A stretch of 64,000 nucleotides of DNA from Heyndrickxia shackletonii (lineage in GTDB: Bacteria; Bacillota; Bacilli; Bacillales; Bacillaceae_C). Positions 27,081 to 36,772 of the stretch are shown in pieces (position 1 is the first letter of the stretch; every line of letters begins with the position of its first letter). The translations under genes were made by a program, and so were the position numbers. The notes below the pieces were generated by a model. It did no database searches. It had not been told where the DNA came from and saw nothing but the letters and a program-made list of their open reading frames with translations. The stretch is taken from the NCBI RefSeq assembly GCF_001420715.1, contig NZ_LJJC01000004.1, positions 1,158,519-1,222,518 on the forward strand, written 5' to 3'.

Positions 27081-27120
27081 GCTGAAGCTAGACGTAGACA
27101 ACTTTTCAAAAAGTTATCCA
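27081..27120 (-). repeat. Family-2 intergenic repeat (short copy)
   Basis: Read on the minus strand it gives GGATAACTTTTTGAAAAG followed by TTGTCTACGTCTAGCTTCAGC. The same order (GGATAACTTTTTAAAA, CTACGTCTAGCT) occurs on the plus strand at 36773-36837. It lies upstream of the permease and is not part of any gene. Confidence 0.6.
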
Positions 27121-27150
27121 AAAGGTTCAATTTTATAAATTCCTAAGCAA

Positions 27151-27786
27151 CTAGAATACCAATGCTTTAACGCCTTGGCTTCCAAAGTAGATTCCGAATG
27201 CAATCATAGAGATTCCGGATAAGTAGGATATGATCTTCAGAAAGTTTGTATGTAAAAATTTCCGTGATCCACTTGATAGAATCGCCATAATAACATCCCA
27301 AAGAGTTAACCCTAGAAAAATCATACTTGTACAAATGATGGTTTCAATATGCCCATAATTTGTAGCTACTTTTGCGAGAACCGATCCGTAAATACCAATC
27401 CAAAACATAATGGATAAAGGGTTTGTAATCGACATAAAGAAACCTGTTAAATAGCAGGAAAGCAAAGAATCTTTATTTCGTGTTTGATTAATTGTGAGCT
27501 TTTTTCCACTCGTGATGCTTTCTATTCCTGTATAAATTAGTACAAATGCACCGAAAAGCCACAGAAATACCTGGATAATTGGAATATTGATAAAATGAGT
27601 AAACCCTAAATAGACAATTGCCATAAAAATTCCATCGGCGGTAACAGCACCGGCTCCGACAATCCAAGCATGTAAAAATCCATTTTTGATCCCTTTATCA
27701 ATTTGGGCTGAATTAACTGGCCCAATTGGTGCCGCTAATGATAATCCTAAAAAGACATAACTAAGCAGTAACCCTCCACTTAACAA
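27151..27786 (-). CDS. LysE/RhtB-family amino acid exporter
   Basis: A 211-residue membrane protein with about six helices. The N-terminal signature SLAAPIGPVNSAQIDKGIKNGF is typical of LysE-type exporters, and the conserved FFMSITNPLSIMFW lies near residue 115. Such proteins export basic or neutral amino acids or related small molecules. A TTG start is supported by GGAGGGG 6 bases upstream. It is on the same strand between speG and the permease, about 130 bases from speG. A shared role in amine or amino acid balance is possible but not shown. Confidence 0.86.
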   Translation of the reverse strand: MLSGGLLLSYVFLGLSLAAPIGPVNSAQIDKGIKNGFLHAWIVGAGAVTADGIFMAIVYLGFTHFINIPIIQVFLWLFGAFVLIYTGIESITSGKKLTINQTRNKDSLLSCYLTGFFMSITNPLSIMFWIGIYGSVLAKVATNYGHIETIICTSMIFLGLTLWDVIMAILSSGSRKFLHTNFLKIISYLSGISMIAFGIYFGSQGVKALVF

Positions 27787-27918
27787 AATAATCCCCTCCG
27801 AATATGAACTTGTACATTTTATGTGCAGGGGAGGGAATATAAAACTATTTTCTGATTTGAATTAACCTCCAAACCGAAATACATCTCCGGTAAGTCTTTA
27901 TGAATATTTCTTCACACG

Positions 27919-28440
27919 TTATAACAACTCCAAATATTGCTTCTGAAAAATACACATTCTAATCGCATTGTGATAAGTCCCATCTACGAAAAATTCATCC
28001 AGAAATTCCCCTTCTTCTTGAAATCCGGCTTTTTTATAAATATGAATGGCTTTTTCATTCGTTGAATCTACAATGAGATACAGCTTATGCATATTTAATA
28101 CAGAAAATGCATAGTCCATCGCCATCCGAGTTGCAATACTTGCATAGCCGTGATTTTGATGTTTCGGATCAATAATGATTTGAAACTCTGCCCGTCTGTG
28201 AATATAGTCAATTTCCACTAATTCGACTAACCCTACCATCTCCTTATCCTTTTCCTTTTCTAAAATAAACCTCCGTTCCCCTTGATCATGGATATGTTTA
28301 TCATAGAGATCCTGAAGCTCAACAAAGGCTTCATATGGCTCTTCAAACCAATATGACATGATTTTTGCATTGTTATTCAGCATATGAATGAATTCTAAAT
28401 CCTCTCTCTCTAGCGGTCTTAGTTTAATGTCATTACTCAT
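27919..28440 (-). CDS. speG: Spermidine N-acetyltransferase (GNAT family)
   Basis: A 173-residue cytosolic acetyltransferase closely resembling E. coli Spe[41 protein letters not shown] and [16 protein letters not shown] are nearly family-invariant. SpeG moves acetyl from acetyl-CoA to spermidine or spermine and relieves polyamine toxicity. I start at the ATG that reads MSNDIKL, with GGAGGATTTTT upstream. Extending to 28497 adds 19 residues unlike the family. It heads a minus-strand series with a LysE-type exporter and an amino acid permease. Confidence 0.93.
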   Translation of the reverse strand: MSNDIKLRPLEREDLEFIHMLNNNAKIMSYWFEEPYEAFVELQDLYDKHIHDQGERRFILEKEKDKEMVGLVELVEIDYIHRRAEFQIIIDPKHQNHGYASIATRMAMDYAFSVLNMHKLYLIVDSTNEKAIHIYKKAGFQEEGEFLDEFFVDGTYHNAIRMCIFQKQYLELL

Positions 28441-28521
28441 TAAAAATCCTCCATCCGATGTTTTAACATTAATATGACATAAACACGAATATCCCATTCA
28501 TTTTAACCGTTAGGAAAGCAC

Positions 28522-28548
28522 TAAACTTTTACCGAAATCTGTCGAAAT
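28522..28548 (+). promoter_or_regulatory. Sigma-D-like promoter of the chemoreceptor gene
   Basis: TAAA (28522-28525), 15 bases, then GTCGAAAT (28541-28548), against the flagellar sigma-D consensus TAAA-N15-GCCGATAT. The chemoreceptor ATG lies about 47 bases downstream. Confidence 0.6.
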
Positions 28549-28595
28549 AAAGGATAGTGAAAACTTATATATTCATACAAGGAGAATTACACAAC

Positions 28596-30290
28596 ATGAA
28601 ATGGTCTATCAAGAAAAAGATTTTATCTGGTTTTAGCGGGGTACTAATTTTATTATTAGTTTTAGCAGGGGGAGCTTATTATGAACTTTCCATGCTAAAT
28701 AAAACGTACAGCAAGTTGATTACGGTTACCTCCAAAAAGGTTGATTTGGCAAATCGGCTTGAAAGTTTATATTATGCCCAAAGTGCCAGTGTGAGAGGCT
28801 TTCTTTTAACCGGCAGCCCTACTTACTATAATCAATATCAAGTTGCAAATGGAAGGTATCAAGACACCTTGGATGAATTAGGAAAACTAGTAAAAAGCCC
28901 GATGGGGAAACGACTGTATGCAAGCATCGAGGATATCGACCAAAAATATTTTTCAGCTGTAGAACATCAGGTTCAGCTTAAACAGGAAAATAAACAAGAA
29001 GAGCTAACATTATATACTACCAGTACTGTAAAAGACATTACATTAACGCTCCAACAAAGTATTGAAGCATTAGCCAAGCATCAGAATGATGAATTATTGA
29101 AGGCAAACACTCAAACTACTGATAATGATAAAAAAATCCAAATGATATTAATCATCTTGTCTGTGATAACATTTATCCTAGGAATTCTGATTGCCATTGT
29201 AATGGGTCAAATGATTTCAAAACCGATTAAAAAGATTTCAGAGGTGATGAAATTAGTTGCAATGGGTGACTTAAGTGTGGAACCGATAAAGGTTAAAAGT
29301 AAGGATGAGCTTGGAGAATTATCGAATTCTTTTAATAAAATGGTTCATGACCTTTCATCTGTAGTTCGTCAAGTTTCTGATTCCAGTATGCAGGTTGCGG
29401 CAAGCTCCGAGCAGCTTACTGCGAGCGCTCAGCAAAGTACTAGCGCTGCAGAGCAGGTAACACGAGTGATAACAGAAAGTGCGGAAGGCACGGAGCAGCA
29501 ACTTCGGACATTTAATGAAATGTCTGCTTCCGTCAAGGAAATGGCAATAGGTATGGATCAGATTGCTGAAGCAAGTGAAGTAATGCTTCAGTCTTCCGAA
29601 GAAACCCGTACACTTGCAAGCAAGGGAGCGGATTCCATCGCAAATGTGGTTTCACAAATGAATGAGATCCATGTCTCGGTTGAAGAAGCTGCAAAATTGA
29701 TTCATACATTAGGAAAGCGCTCAGATGAAATAAGACGAATTACGGATATTATTACAGGAATCGCGGAACAAACCAATTTATTAGCATTAAATGCCGCCAT
29801 CGAAGCAGCACGTGCTGGTGAACAAGGAAAGGGATTTGCTGTTGTTGCGGATGAAGTTCGAAAATTGGCAGAGGAATCGAGTAAATCCTCTGATCAAATA
29901 TCTAAAATGATTGCTGTTATTCAAGAAGAAACGAAAAAGGCAGTATTGTCGATGGAATTAGGAAATGAGAAAGTGAATACCGGACTAACCTATACAGCGG
30001 AAGCAAATGAGTCCTTTACAAAAATTTCAGAATCCATTGGTAATGTAACCGGTAAAGCAGCAGATGTATCTGCTTCTGTGGAAGAGATTCAAGCTATCAC
30101 TACCCAAATGGTATCTGCAGTGGTGAAAGCAAGAGAGGTTTCCGAGCAAGTTGCTGCCGGAAGTCAAGAAAATGCTGCAGCTTCTGAAGAACAATTGGCG
30201 ACAATGGAGGAAATCACAAGCTCTGCCGAATCATTATCAAATTTAGCAGATGAATTGCAAGTTGTCGTTTCAAGATTTAAATTATCATAA
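28596..30290 (+). CDS. Methyl-accepting chemotaxis protein (4-helix-bundle sensor)
   Basis: A 564-residue chemoreceptor. Membrane helices at about 8-30 and 190-212 bracket an extracellular four-helix-bundle domain. HAMP (about 213-265) follows, then a long coiled-coil signalling domain with the hairpin tip [30 protein letters not shown]-type sequence, which contacts CheA and CheW. It begins at MKWSIKKK with AAGGAG 10 bases upstream. The in-frame GTG at 28557 lacks a site. It is monocistronic with its own sigma-D-like promoter and a strong terminator. The ligand is unknown. Confidence 0.93.
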   Translation: MKWSIKKKILSGFSGVLILLLVLAGGAYYELSMLNKTYSKLITVTSKKVDLANRLESLYYAQSASVRGFLLTGSPTYYNQYQVANGRYQDTLDELGKLVKSPMGKRLYASIEDIDQKYFSAVEHQVQLKQENKQEELTLYTTSTVKDITLTLQQSIEALAKHQNDELLKANTQTTDNDKKIQMILIILSVITFILGILIAIVMGQMISKPIKKISEVMKLVAMGDLSVEPIKVKSKDELGELSNSFNKMVHDLSSVVRQVSDSSMQVAASSEQLTASAQQSTSAAEQVTRVITESAEGTEQQLRTFNEMSASVKEMAIGMDQIAEASEVMLQSSEETRTLASKGADSIANVVSQMNEIHVSVEEAAKLIHTLGKRSDEIRRITDIITGIAEQTNLLALNAAIEAARAGEQGKGFAVVADEVRKLAEESSKSSDQISKMIAVIQEETKKAVLSMELGNEKVNTGLTYTAEANESFTKISESIGNVTGKAADVSASVEEIQAITTQMVSAVVKAREVSEQVAAGSQENAAASEEQLATMEEITSSAESLSNLADELQVVVSRFKLS

Positions 30291-30292
30291 TA

Positions 30293-30347
30293 AAAAAGGT
30301 GCACGTAAATGTCGTTGGTTAGTTAGCGACTTTTGTGCACCTTTTTT
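30293..30347. terminator. Terminator of the chemoreceptor gene
   Basis: AAAAAGGTGCAC pairs with GTGCACCTTTTT across a 30-base loop that can fold further, followed by T. A-rich and T-rich flanks on both sides could serve both strands. ktrB converges from the right. Confidence 0.75.
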
Positions 30348-30396
30348 ACAAATATCTAGTTTAGAAGACTAGCCCCAGCGCTGTGCGCTTTTCTTT

Positions 30397-31725
30397 TCAC
30401 CCCGTTAAAATATCCTCATGCGGATAACGGATGCTTGCTTGTTCCGATTTTGCAATAGAAACAGCAAGGGTTAATGGGCCTAGCTTGCCGATAAACATCA
30501 TCATCACAATAATCAGTTTGCCAATCATTGTTAATTTTGTTGTCAATCCCATCGTTAGCCCAACGGTGCCGAAAGCGGAAATAACTTCAAATAATACCTT
30601 AAGAAATGGCGCTTTTTCGGTAATACATAGAACAAATACTGCCAAGAAAATAGCAAGTAAGGCGATACTAAATATCGCTAATGATTTTAATAATATCGAA
30701 GTGGCAATGGTTCGTTTTGCCAGCACAATTTCTTGTTTTCCTTTTATAAAAGTAATAACGGAAATGACGATGACAATAAAAGTCGTTAATTTTATTCCTC
30801 CGCCAGTTGATGCACTTCCTGCCCCTACAAACATTAATAATAAAAATAATAAGGCAGTAGGTTCCTTTAAATCGTTAAGGTCCATTGTTTCAAATCCTGC
30901 TGTTCTTGTTGTAACTGCTTGAAAATAAGAAGCCCATAGTTTATTCGGCGTTGATAAGTGACCTAACGTATGAGGATTATGATATTCTAGAAAAAATATG
31001 AATGCCATTGCGAGTAAATTTGTCACGATTGTGCCGATAATCATGATTTTAGAGTGAAGACTCAGTTTCCGAAAGCTTTTTTTATACCAAATATCGGACA
31101 TGACCGTGAAACCAATTCCACCCAGAATAATAAGACCGGTAATTCCGATATTGACAATGGGATCGCCAACATATCTTATTAAATTGTCTGACCACAATGC
31201 AAATCCTGCGTTATTAAACGCGGAAATGGAGTGGAAGAAACTATAGAAGACACCTTTCCAAAACCCGTATTCCGGGATCCATCTAATAGATAAAAACAAC
31301 ATTGCGATAAATTCAAACATGAAGGAAAAAAGAAAGAGGTTGCGAACAAGCTTGATGACACCCCCTAAGGATGTTTGATTTAAGCTTTGCTGAATAAGAA
31401 TCCGTTCCTTTAGTCCGATTTTTTTCCCTAACATGATAAAAATTAAGAGGGCGAAGGAAACGATGCCTAAACCGCCCAATTGGATCAAGGTAATAATGAC
31501 AAATTGACCGAACAAGGTATACTCCTTTGCGGAATCAATCGTCGATAGACCTGTCACCGTCATGGCAGAAGTTGCTGTAAATAAAGCGTCTATCCAGCGG
31601 ACATAATGGTAAGATGCAATGGGCAATTTTAATAGACAAGTCCCTAAAAGAATGGCTGTAAAAAACACTAAAATGAGCAGTTGGGAAGGGCTTAGGTGAA
31701 TAGCTCTTGTCTTTATTTTAGACAC
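30397..31725 (-). CDS. ktrB: Potassium channel subunit KtrB (TrkH/KtrB family)
   Basis: A membrane protein of about 442 residues that forms the K+/Na+-dependent uptake pore. Four M1-P-M2 repeats are recognisable, with selectivity-filter regions such as FNNAGFALWSD and GAGSASTGGGIKL. GTG at 31725 has GAGG six bases upstream and overlaps the ktrA stop by 8 bases (GTGTCTAA), an arrangement that supports coupled translation. A TTG four codons earlier is possible. It works with the regulatory ring encoded just upstream. In B. subtilis ktrAB is controlled by c-di-AMP through a ydaO riboswitch, which I do not see here. Confidence 0.92.
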   Translation of the reverse strand: MSKIKTRAIHLSPSQLLILVFFTAILLGTCLLKLPIASYHYVRWIDALFTATSAMTVTGLSTIDSAKEYTLFGQFVIITLIQLGGLGIVSFALLIFIMLGKKIGLKERILIQQSLNQTSLGGVIKLVRNLFLFSFMFEFIAMLFLSIRWIPEYGFWKGVFYSFFHSISAFNNAGFALWSDNLIRYVGDPIVNIGITGLIILGGIGFTVMSDIWYKKSFRKLSLHSKIMIIGTIVTNLLAMAFIFFLEYHNPHTLGHLSTPNKLWASYFQAVTTRTAGFETMDLNDLKEPTALLFLLLMFVGAGSASTGGGIKLTTFIVIVISVITFIKGKQEIVLAKRTIATSILLKSLAIFSIALLAIFLAVFVLCITEKAPFLKVLFEVISAFGTVGLTMGLTTKLTMIGKLIIVMMMFIGKLGPLTLAVSIAKSEQASIRYPHEDILTG

Positions 31726-32374
31726 CTTCTTCCTCAAATCTCGTTATATCTTCGTTCTTTCCGATTACAATCAATATATCCCCTTTAAAAATCTTATCCT
31801 CCGCCATAGGAGAGACGACTATATCTGTTCCTCGTTTAATGGCGACAATATTACACCCATATTTCGCGCGGACGTCCAGCTCCACTAATGTCTTTAGATG
31901 TATTTTTTCTGTTGCCATAATTTCTACAATTCCATATTCCTTAGATAGCTCAATATAATCTAATATTTTTTCGGAAACAATATGGTGGGCAATTCTCTTT
32001 GCCATATCTCTTTCCGGATTAATAATTCGATCGACTCCAATTTTATCCAATACCTTTTCGTGATAGCTGTTTTGGGCTTTTGCCCATACTTGTTTGACAC
32101 CCATATCTTTTAGTAAAAGCGAGGTAAGGATACTGGCTTCAATATCATCCCCAAAAGAGACAAAAACAAGATCAAAATTACGAATTCCTAAGTTTTTTAG
32201 CGTCATTTCATCAATCGTATTGGCTTGGACAGCAGCAGTGGCATATTGGGCCATATCATTTACTTTATCGATATCCTTATCGACGGCTAATACTTCGGTT
32301 GCCAATTCGTGAAACTCCTTCACAAGGCTTCCACCAAAGCGGCCAAGTCCAAAAACAGCAAATTGCTTTTTCAT
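31718..32374 (-). CDS. ktrA: Potassium uptake regulatory subunit KtrA (RCK protein)
   Basis: A 218-residue cytosolic RCK protein. Its Rossmann nucleotide site GLGRFGGSLVKEF at about residues 9-21 binds ATP, ADP or NAD(H). A TrkA-C domain (about 135-218) follows, which binds c-di-AMP in Bacillus homologues. Eight such subunits form the gating ring under KtrB. I start at MKKQFAVF with GGAGAGG 6 bases upstream. The longer frame to 32389 is unsupported. It is the first gene of the ktrAB pair. Confidence 0.92.
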   Translation of the reverse strand: MKKQFAVFGLGRFGGSLVKEFHELATEVLAVDKDIDKVNDMAQYATAAVQANTIDEMTLKNLGIRNFDLVFVSFGDDIEASILTSLLLKDMGVKQVWAKAQNSYHEKVLDKIGVDRIINPERDMAKRIAHHIVSEKILDYIELSKEYGIVEIMATEKIHLKTLVELDVRAKYGCNIVAIKRGTDIVVSPMAEDKIFKGDILIVIGKNEDITRFEEEGV

Positions 32375-32591
32375 AAATATCCTCTCCATTAAATAGTTAA
32401 CATGTTTAATCTGTCTAGCTTTAGAGCTTGAGCTTTTCTTATAATTTTCCCTAACAGCAAATATATATGATGTTGGAATTATTTGCTATAGTATATAAAC
32501 TAAACAATATCATAAATGGATGAAATGTTGTTGCAGAAAATAAAACTTTTTGATAATATGGGTTTAAATTAAATAGAACGTGAAAATTTGG

Positions 32592-32620
32592 AGGAGCCTG
32601 TCATTTAGGGCTCCTTTTTG
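32592..32620 (+). terminator. Orphan terminator upstream of the ArsB/NhaD gene
   Basis: AGGAGCC (32592-32598) pairs with GGCTCCT (32609-32615), followed by TTTTT. There is no plus-strand gene before it. The 335-base gap 32375-32709 otherwise holds a degenerate family-2 repeat (near 32411) and AT-rich sequence with possible -10 boxes near 32485-32495. It may be a leader attenuator or end a short RNA. Confidence 0.7.
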
Positions 32621-32709
32621 CGTTTTTTTAGGGATATTTTATTCCTTCAAGAGAATGTTTTTATTGATTAGAAAGAAAAATAAAAGAATCTAGAGAAAAG
32701 GGGATGTTT

Positions 32710-33987
32710 ATGTCTAACGAAGCACTTTATGCTATTGTTATTTTTTTCCTTACTTATGCATTAATTATTTCAGAGAAAATTCATCGAACCATCATTGCCA
32801 TGATTGGTGGAGGACTTATGGTTCTATTAGGGATAGTAGATCAGGAAACTGCTATCCACCATATTGATTTCAATACTATAGGTCTACTAATTGGAATGAT
32901 GATTATTGTTTCGATAACTGCGGAGACTGGTGTATTTAAATATGTTGCCATATGGTCTGCTAAGAAGGTAAAAGGAAGACCGCTTTCTATTTTAATCGTT
33001 CTCTCGATTATTACAGCAGTGGGTTCTGCCTTTCTAGATAATGTAACAACGGTACTTCTGATGGTTCCAATTACATTTAGCATCACGAGACAGCTTGGTA
33101 TGAATCCAATGCCGTTTCTTATTTCCGAGATATTGATGTCTAATATTGGCGGAACAGCCACAATGATTGGAGACCCGCCAAATATCATGATTGGAAGTGC
33201 TGTTGAATCTATCACATTTATGGATTTTATCACGAACTTAGCACCTATCGTCATGGTGATCATGATTGTTACGATGATTTTACTTGCCTTTTTCTACCGT
33301 AAAGCATTACATGTTTCTGATCAGATAAGAGAACGAATCATGCAGCTTAACGAAAAAGACGAAATTACAGATAAAACGTTAATGATTAAGTCCTTAACAG
33401 TAATGGGATTAACGATTGTCGGTTTCTTTATCCATCAAATCATCGGGGTAGAATCAGCAACTATTGCATTAATGGGAGCTTTTCTTTTATTGATTTTAGT
33501 AGGAGAAAGCTATCTGGAGAATGCTTTAACAAAAGTAGAATGGACTACTATTTTCTTTTTTGTCGGTCTCTTTGTTTTAGTTTCAGGATTGGTGGAAACG
33601 GGGGTCATAGCAAAGGTCGCAACATACGCTATCGATTTAACGGGAGGGAATGAAACATTAACCTCTTTTCTTATTCTATGGCTGAGTGCAATTGCGTCTG
33701 CCTTTGTAGATAATATTCCATTTGTTGCAACCATGATTCCGTTAATAGAACAGATGGGATCGCTTGGAATCCATGATTTAAATCCATTATGGTGGAGTTT
33801 GTCTTTAGGAGCATGTCTAGGAGGAAATGGAACATTAATTGGTGCTAGTGCCAACTTAATTGTTGCCGGAATGGCAGGCAAAGAAGGTTATAAAATTTCC
33901 TTTATAAAATTTTCTCTTATAGGATTACCAATCATGTTAATAAGTGTAGCCATTTCTATGTTATACATTTATGTTAGATATCTATAA
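32710..33987 (+). CDS. ArsB/NhaD-type anion or sodium transporter
   Basis: A 425-residue membrane protein with about eleven helices of the ion transporter superfamily that contains ArsB, NhaD and citrate transporters. Conserved features are FLDNVTTVLLMVPI, GGTATMIGDPPNIMIGSA and its repeat copy FVDNIPFVATMIPL with GGNGTLIGASANLIVAGMA. The two inverted halves are clear. Members move arsenite, Na+/H+ or dicarboxylates, and no ars gene is nearby, so the substrate stays open. ATG at 32710 has AAAGGGGA 6 bases upstream. The ATG at 32704 touches that site. Confidence 0.85.
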   Translation: MSNEALYAIVIFFLTYALIISEKIHRTIIAMIGGGLMVLLGIVDQETAIHHIDFNTIGLLIGMMIIVSITAETGVFKYVAIWSAKKVKGRPLSILIVLSIITAVGSAFLDNVTTVLLMVPITFSITRQLGMNPMPFLISEILMSNIGGTATMIGDPPNIMIGSAVESITFMDFITNLAPIVMVIMIVTMILLAFFYRKALHVSDQIRERIMQLNEKDEITDKTLMIKSLTVMGLTIVGFFIHQIIGVESATIALMGAFLLLILVGESYLENALTKVEWTTIFFFVGLFVLVSGLVETGVIAKVATYAIDLTGGNETLTSFLILWLSAIASAFVDNIPFVATMIPLIEQMGSLGIHDLNPLWWSLSLGACLGGNGTLIGASANLIVAGMAGKEGYKISFIKFSLIGLPIMLISVAISMLYIYVRYL

Positions 33988-34116
33988 GAAAACCATAATT
34001 CTTAAACTAATTGCTTTTTTATCAATAACATAATAATTTATTCCGTTTAGCTTGGAAAAGAAGTTTAGGAAAAATTACTCATAACTATACTGTTTCAATA
34101 TTTTACTCAAAGCGTG

Positions 34117-34147
34117 AAGCCCCCATTCAACATGGAGGCTTTTTTTT
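34117..34147. terminator. Terminator between converging genes
   Basis: AGCCCCCAT pairs with ATGGAGGCT (one mismatch) around TTCAAC..., followed by eight T. It serves the transporter gene and lies 5 bases from the stop of the minus-strand chemoreceptor. Confidence 0.8.
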
Positions 34148-34151
34148 ATAA

Positions 34152-35885
34152 TTAAAATTTAAACTGCTGAATTAAACTATTTAAATTAGTCGCTTGCTCT
34201 TCCAACATTTTTGCACTTTTCGCGACCTCTTCCATAGAACTGCTTGACTGCTCAGTGGTAGCTGTAACTTCCTCGACACCAGCTGCAGTCTCCTCAGAAA
34301 CAGAGGCAATGGTATCGATTGATTCATTGATTTCTTTTGTGTTATCCAACACATTGAACATTGCGGCGGCCATATTCTCTACTAGGTTTCCGGCATTTTC
34401 AATTGTGTCTTTAAGGTTTTTAAAGGTTGTTCCGGTAACGTTAATTTGTTTTGTTCCGTCTGCTACTAACTGATAACCATCTTCAAGAGTGTCCACTACT
34501 TGTTTGGATTCATTTTGAATATCGGTAACAATGGCGGTAATATTCGTGATCGATTGTGTAACTTGATCAGCCAATTTTCTTACCTCATCCGCAACGACTG
34601 CAAAGCCTTTTCCATGCTCGCCAGCTCGAGCCGCTTCTATTGCTGCATTTAAAGATAATAGATTCGTTTGTTCAGAAATATCTTTAATGACTTTTACTAA
34701 ATCCGTAATTTGACTTGTCTTATGATCTAATCCTTTTACCATTTCTAACGATTGCTTGATCCGCTCATCGATCACATGCATTTGCTGAACAGATTGCTGC
34801 ATATCCTGTCCGCCTTGTTCGGTCATTCTCAGCATTTGACCGGAGCTTTCCTTGACACTTTCACCTTGTATAGCAACTTGCATGATCGTTTCGGAGAAGT
34901 CACTCATTTTTTCTAATAGTGTAGTTGCCGAATTAGCTTGTTCTTCCGCACCATTAGAGAGTTCTTGCATCGTTGTGGCAATTTGTGTTGTACCGATTCC
35001 TACTTCATCTGCATATTGAGTCAGTTCTTCACTTTGGCTTGTAACATGATCAGAGACCTTTGTAATACTGAGAATCATGTTACGAAGTTTTTCTTTCATA
35101 TAGTTCATAGAGTTCATTAATTGACCAATTTCATCTTTTCTTTTTGAATTCGTGTCATCGATTGCAAGATTTCCGCTAGCCAGCTCTCCCATTTGCAGGG
35201 TAAGCTTCTTAATTGGAGAAGCCAAATGCTTTGAAAATAAATAAGTAATAATACTGCCAACAATTAAAGTGATAGCTAATGTAATAATTAATACATAAAG
35301 AATAGAATTCGCAGGTTTGTTGAAGTCAGTGGAATAAGTGCCTGCGGAAATGACCCATCCCCAATTTGGATCCACTTCACTATAAGTGGTTTTTTGAGCA
35401 ATTTGCTTTTCATTATTTGGCAGCGGCCAGTCATAGGTAGTAAAGCCTCCGCCAGCTTTTGCCTTCTTTACTATGTCATGAATATAGTAATAACCGTTTT
35501 GATCTTTTAAATTCCAAACATTTTTTCCTTCTAGCGAAGGATGTGCCAGCTCCGTACCTTTTTCATCTAAAACAAAAAAATAACCGTTTTTTCCAAGATC
35601 TATTTTGTTTGTATTCGTTCTGGTTCCATCTGTATTTTTAGGACCGATAAGAGCGGTTTTTACTTTTTCTTGTGCCTCATCGATCGATAAATGGCCTTTT
35701 AAAACTTCATCATTTAATCCATTTATCATTTGAATGGCCATTTTTACACCATTTTTCATATTGGTTTGGCCCAATTCAGTTAGATGTTGCTTTGCTTGAT
35801 TATAGCCCACAAGACCAATAATTAATGCAGGAATAGCCAACATAAGCAAAGTGGTGCTAATAATTTTTGATTTAATAGATTTCAT
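34152..35885 (-). CDS. Methyl-accepting chemotaxis protein with Cache sensor
   Basis: A 577-residue chemoreceptor. The first membrane helix (about 8-28) and second (about 190-212) enclose a single-Cache extracellular domain with [20 protein letters not shown] and [14 protein letters not shown], a fold that binds small organic acids. HAMP and the signalling hairpin ([19 protein letters not shown]) follow. AGGAAGGG lies 9 bases before the ATG, and a sigma-D-like promoter with a perfect GCCGATAT lies about 70 bases upstream on this strand. Confidence 0.93.
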   Translation of the reverse strand: MKSIKSKIISTTLLMLAIPALIIGLVGYNQAKQHLTELGQTNMKNGVKMAIQMINGLNDEVLKGHLSIDEAQEKVKTALIGPKNTDGTRTNTNKIDLGKNGYFFVLDEKGTELAHPSLEGKNVWNLKDQNGYYYIHDIVKKAKAGGGFTTYDWPLPNNEKQIAQKTTYSEVDPNWGWVISAGTYSTDFNKPANSILYVLIITLAITLIVGSIITYLFSKHLASPIKKLTLQMGELASGNLAIDDTNSKRKDEIGQLMNSMNYMKEKLRNMILSITKVSDHVTSQSEELTQYADEVGIGTTQIATTMQELSNGAEEQANSATTLLEKMSDFSETIMQVAIQGESVKESSGQMLRMTEQGGQDMQQSVQQMHVIDERIKQSLEMVKGLDHKTSQITDLVKVIKDISEQTNLLSLNAAIEAARAGEHGKGFAVVADEVRKLADQVTQSITNITAIVTDIQNESKQVVDTLEDGYQLVADGTKQINVTGTTFKNLKDTIENAGNLVENMAAAMFNVLDNTKEINESIDTIASVSEETAAGVEEVTATTEQSSSSMEEVAKSAKMLEEQATNLNSLIQQFKF

Positions 35886-35950
35886 CTGCGCGGTCCCTTC
35901 CTAGTCATTTGAAAATAGTTAATATTTAAGTTCAGTTCCTTTCTCTTTTT

Positions 35951-35977
35951 ATATCGGCAATAAAGGATAAAATTAAA
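35951..35977 (-). promoter_or_regulatory. Sigma-D-like promoter of the Cache chemoreceptor gene
   Basis: On the minus strand GCCGATAT (35951-35958 as its complement) is a perfect sigma-D -10. A TTAA/TTTA -35 lies 14-15 bases upstream. It drives transcription toward the chemoreceptor start at 35885. Confidence 0.65.
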
Positions 35978-36027
35978 TATCATTCGACAAATTTTCGACA
36001 TTGCGTCATTTATGTCTGGAAAACAAA

Positions 36028-36062
36028 AAACCAATGAAACTTTTGCGTTTCATTGGTTTTTT
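36028..36062. terminator. Bidirectional-type terminator downstream of the DUF2680 gene
   Basis: AAACCAATGAAAC pairs with GTTTCATTGGTTT (13 bp) around TTTTGC, with an A-run on the left and a T-run on the right. On the minus strand it terminates the DUF2680 gene before it reaches the chemoreceptor promoter. Confidence 0.82.
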
Positions 36063-36079
36063 ATGTAAGGCACTGTCAA

Positions 36080-36424
36080 TTATTCATTGTGTTGATGATG
36101 AGATTGGTGGTGATGATGCATTTTACCCCAATGCATATCAGATCCGTGTTCTTTTATTTCCTGATAATGCTCATTTAATCTTTCAAGGATTTTATCGCCT
36201 TTTTCCTTTGGAAGTACACCATATTCAACATATTTCATGATAAGCTGTTTTTTCTTCGTTAATATATCAAGATGTAATTTCGTTAACTCTGCTTTTTGTT
36301 GTTTTGTTAGCTTTACAACCTGTTTATGTTGATCCGTGTTAGGCGTTGGTTCGGCATGTACAGGTAGCCCTACAAGCAGCACGAATAGAGGAACAATTAG
36401 GATTGCCTTCATTTTTTTTAACAT
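36080..36424 (-). CDS. Small secreted DUF2680 (YckD-like) protein, His-rich tail
   Basis: A 114-residue exported protein. A signal peptide (LKKMKAILIVPLFVLLVGLPVHA, shown in part) ends at an AxA-like site near residue 24. A charged helical domain (about 35-95; LTKQQKAELTKLH, KKKQLIMKYVEYGVLPKEKG) is typical of DUF2680 proteins, whose function is unknown. The C-terminus is rich in histidine (HHHHQSHHQH) and could bind metal. I start at the ATG 9 bases after GGAAAGGAG. An ATG at 36433 touches that site. It is a single-gene unit. Confidence 0.8.
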   Translation of the reverse strand: MLKKMKAILIVPLFVLLVGLPVHAEPTPNTDQHKQVVKLTKQQKAELTKLHLDILTKKKQLIMKYVEYGVLPKEKGDKILERLNEHYQEIKEHGSDMHWGKMHHHHQSHHQHNE

Positions 36425-36618
36425 TGCTTTCATCTCCTTTCCTAAAAGACTATTTATATACTCTGCAATTTTTAAAAAATAATACATTTTTTGTAAAGAA
36501 CATGACGAATGGTTCGAAAGTTTCTGTTAAGTGTATTTTATTGGTAAAAAAAATGATAATTGTACCCATAAAGCTTATAATGAAAATAAATTAATAAAAT
36601 CATAACGATATTTTGACA

Positions 36619-36690
36619 AAGGCAAACTTATTGAAAAGTAAGGACGCAAAGCCACGGACCTAAGGATGATCTATGGTAGCCGGGTTACCG
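36619..36690 (+). promoter_or_regulatory. Cyclic di-GMP-I (GEMM) riboswitch aptamer
   Basis: The conserved GEMM-I features are all visible: GGCAAACTTATTGAAAAGTA with a GAAA tetraloop, then GGACGCAAAGCCACGGACC, CTAAGG, and the second stem GGTAGCCGGGTTACCG. It is followed 20 bases later by an intrinsic terminator and about 120 bases later by a GGDEF-protein gene. In this class c-di-GMP binding changes whether the terminator forms. A -10 box TATAAT at 36576-36581 without a clear -35 may belong to its promoter. Confidence 0.93.
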
Positions 36691-36710
36691 AAAAATTAGA
36701 AAATACTTTA

Positions 36711-36743
36711 AGGGGTAGTTTCGTTTTCGGACTGCCTCTTTTT
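36711..36743 (+). terminator. Expression-platform terminator of the c-di-GMP riboswitch
   Basis: AGGGGTAGT (36711-36719) pairs with ACTGCCTCT (36731-36739) including two wobbles, then TTTTT. It lies directly behind the aptamer. Confidence 0.8.
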
Positions 36744-36772
36744 CTGTTTTTTAACTATAAGTGTTGATATAT

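Noticed and set aside
32375-32700. ydaO (c-di-AMP) riboswitch upstream of ktrAB
   Set aside because: I found no conserved ydaO core on the minus strand. The hairpin there has its T-run on the plus strand.
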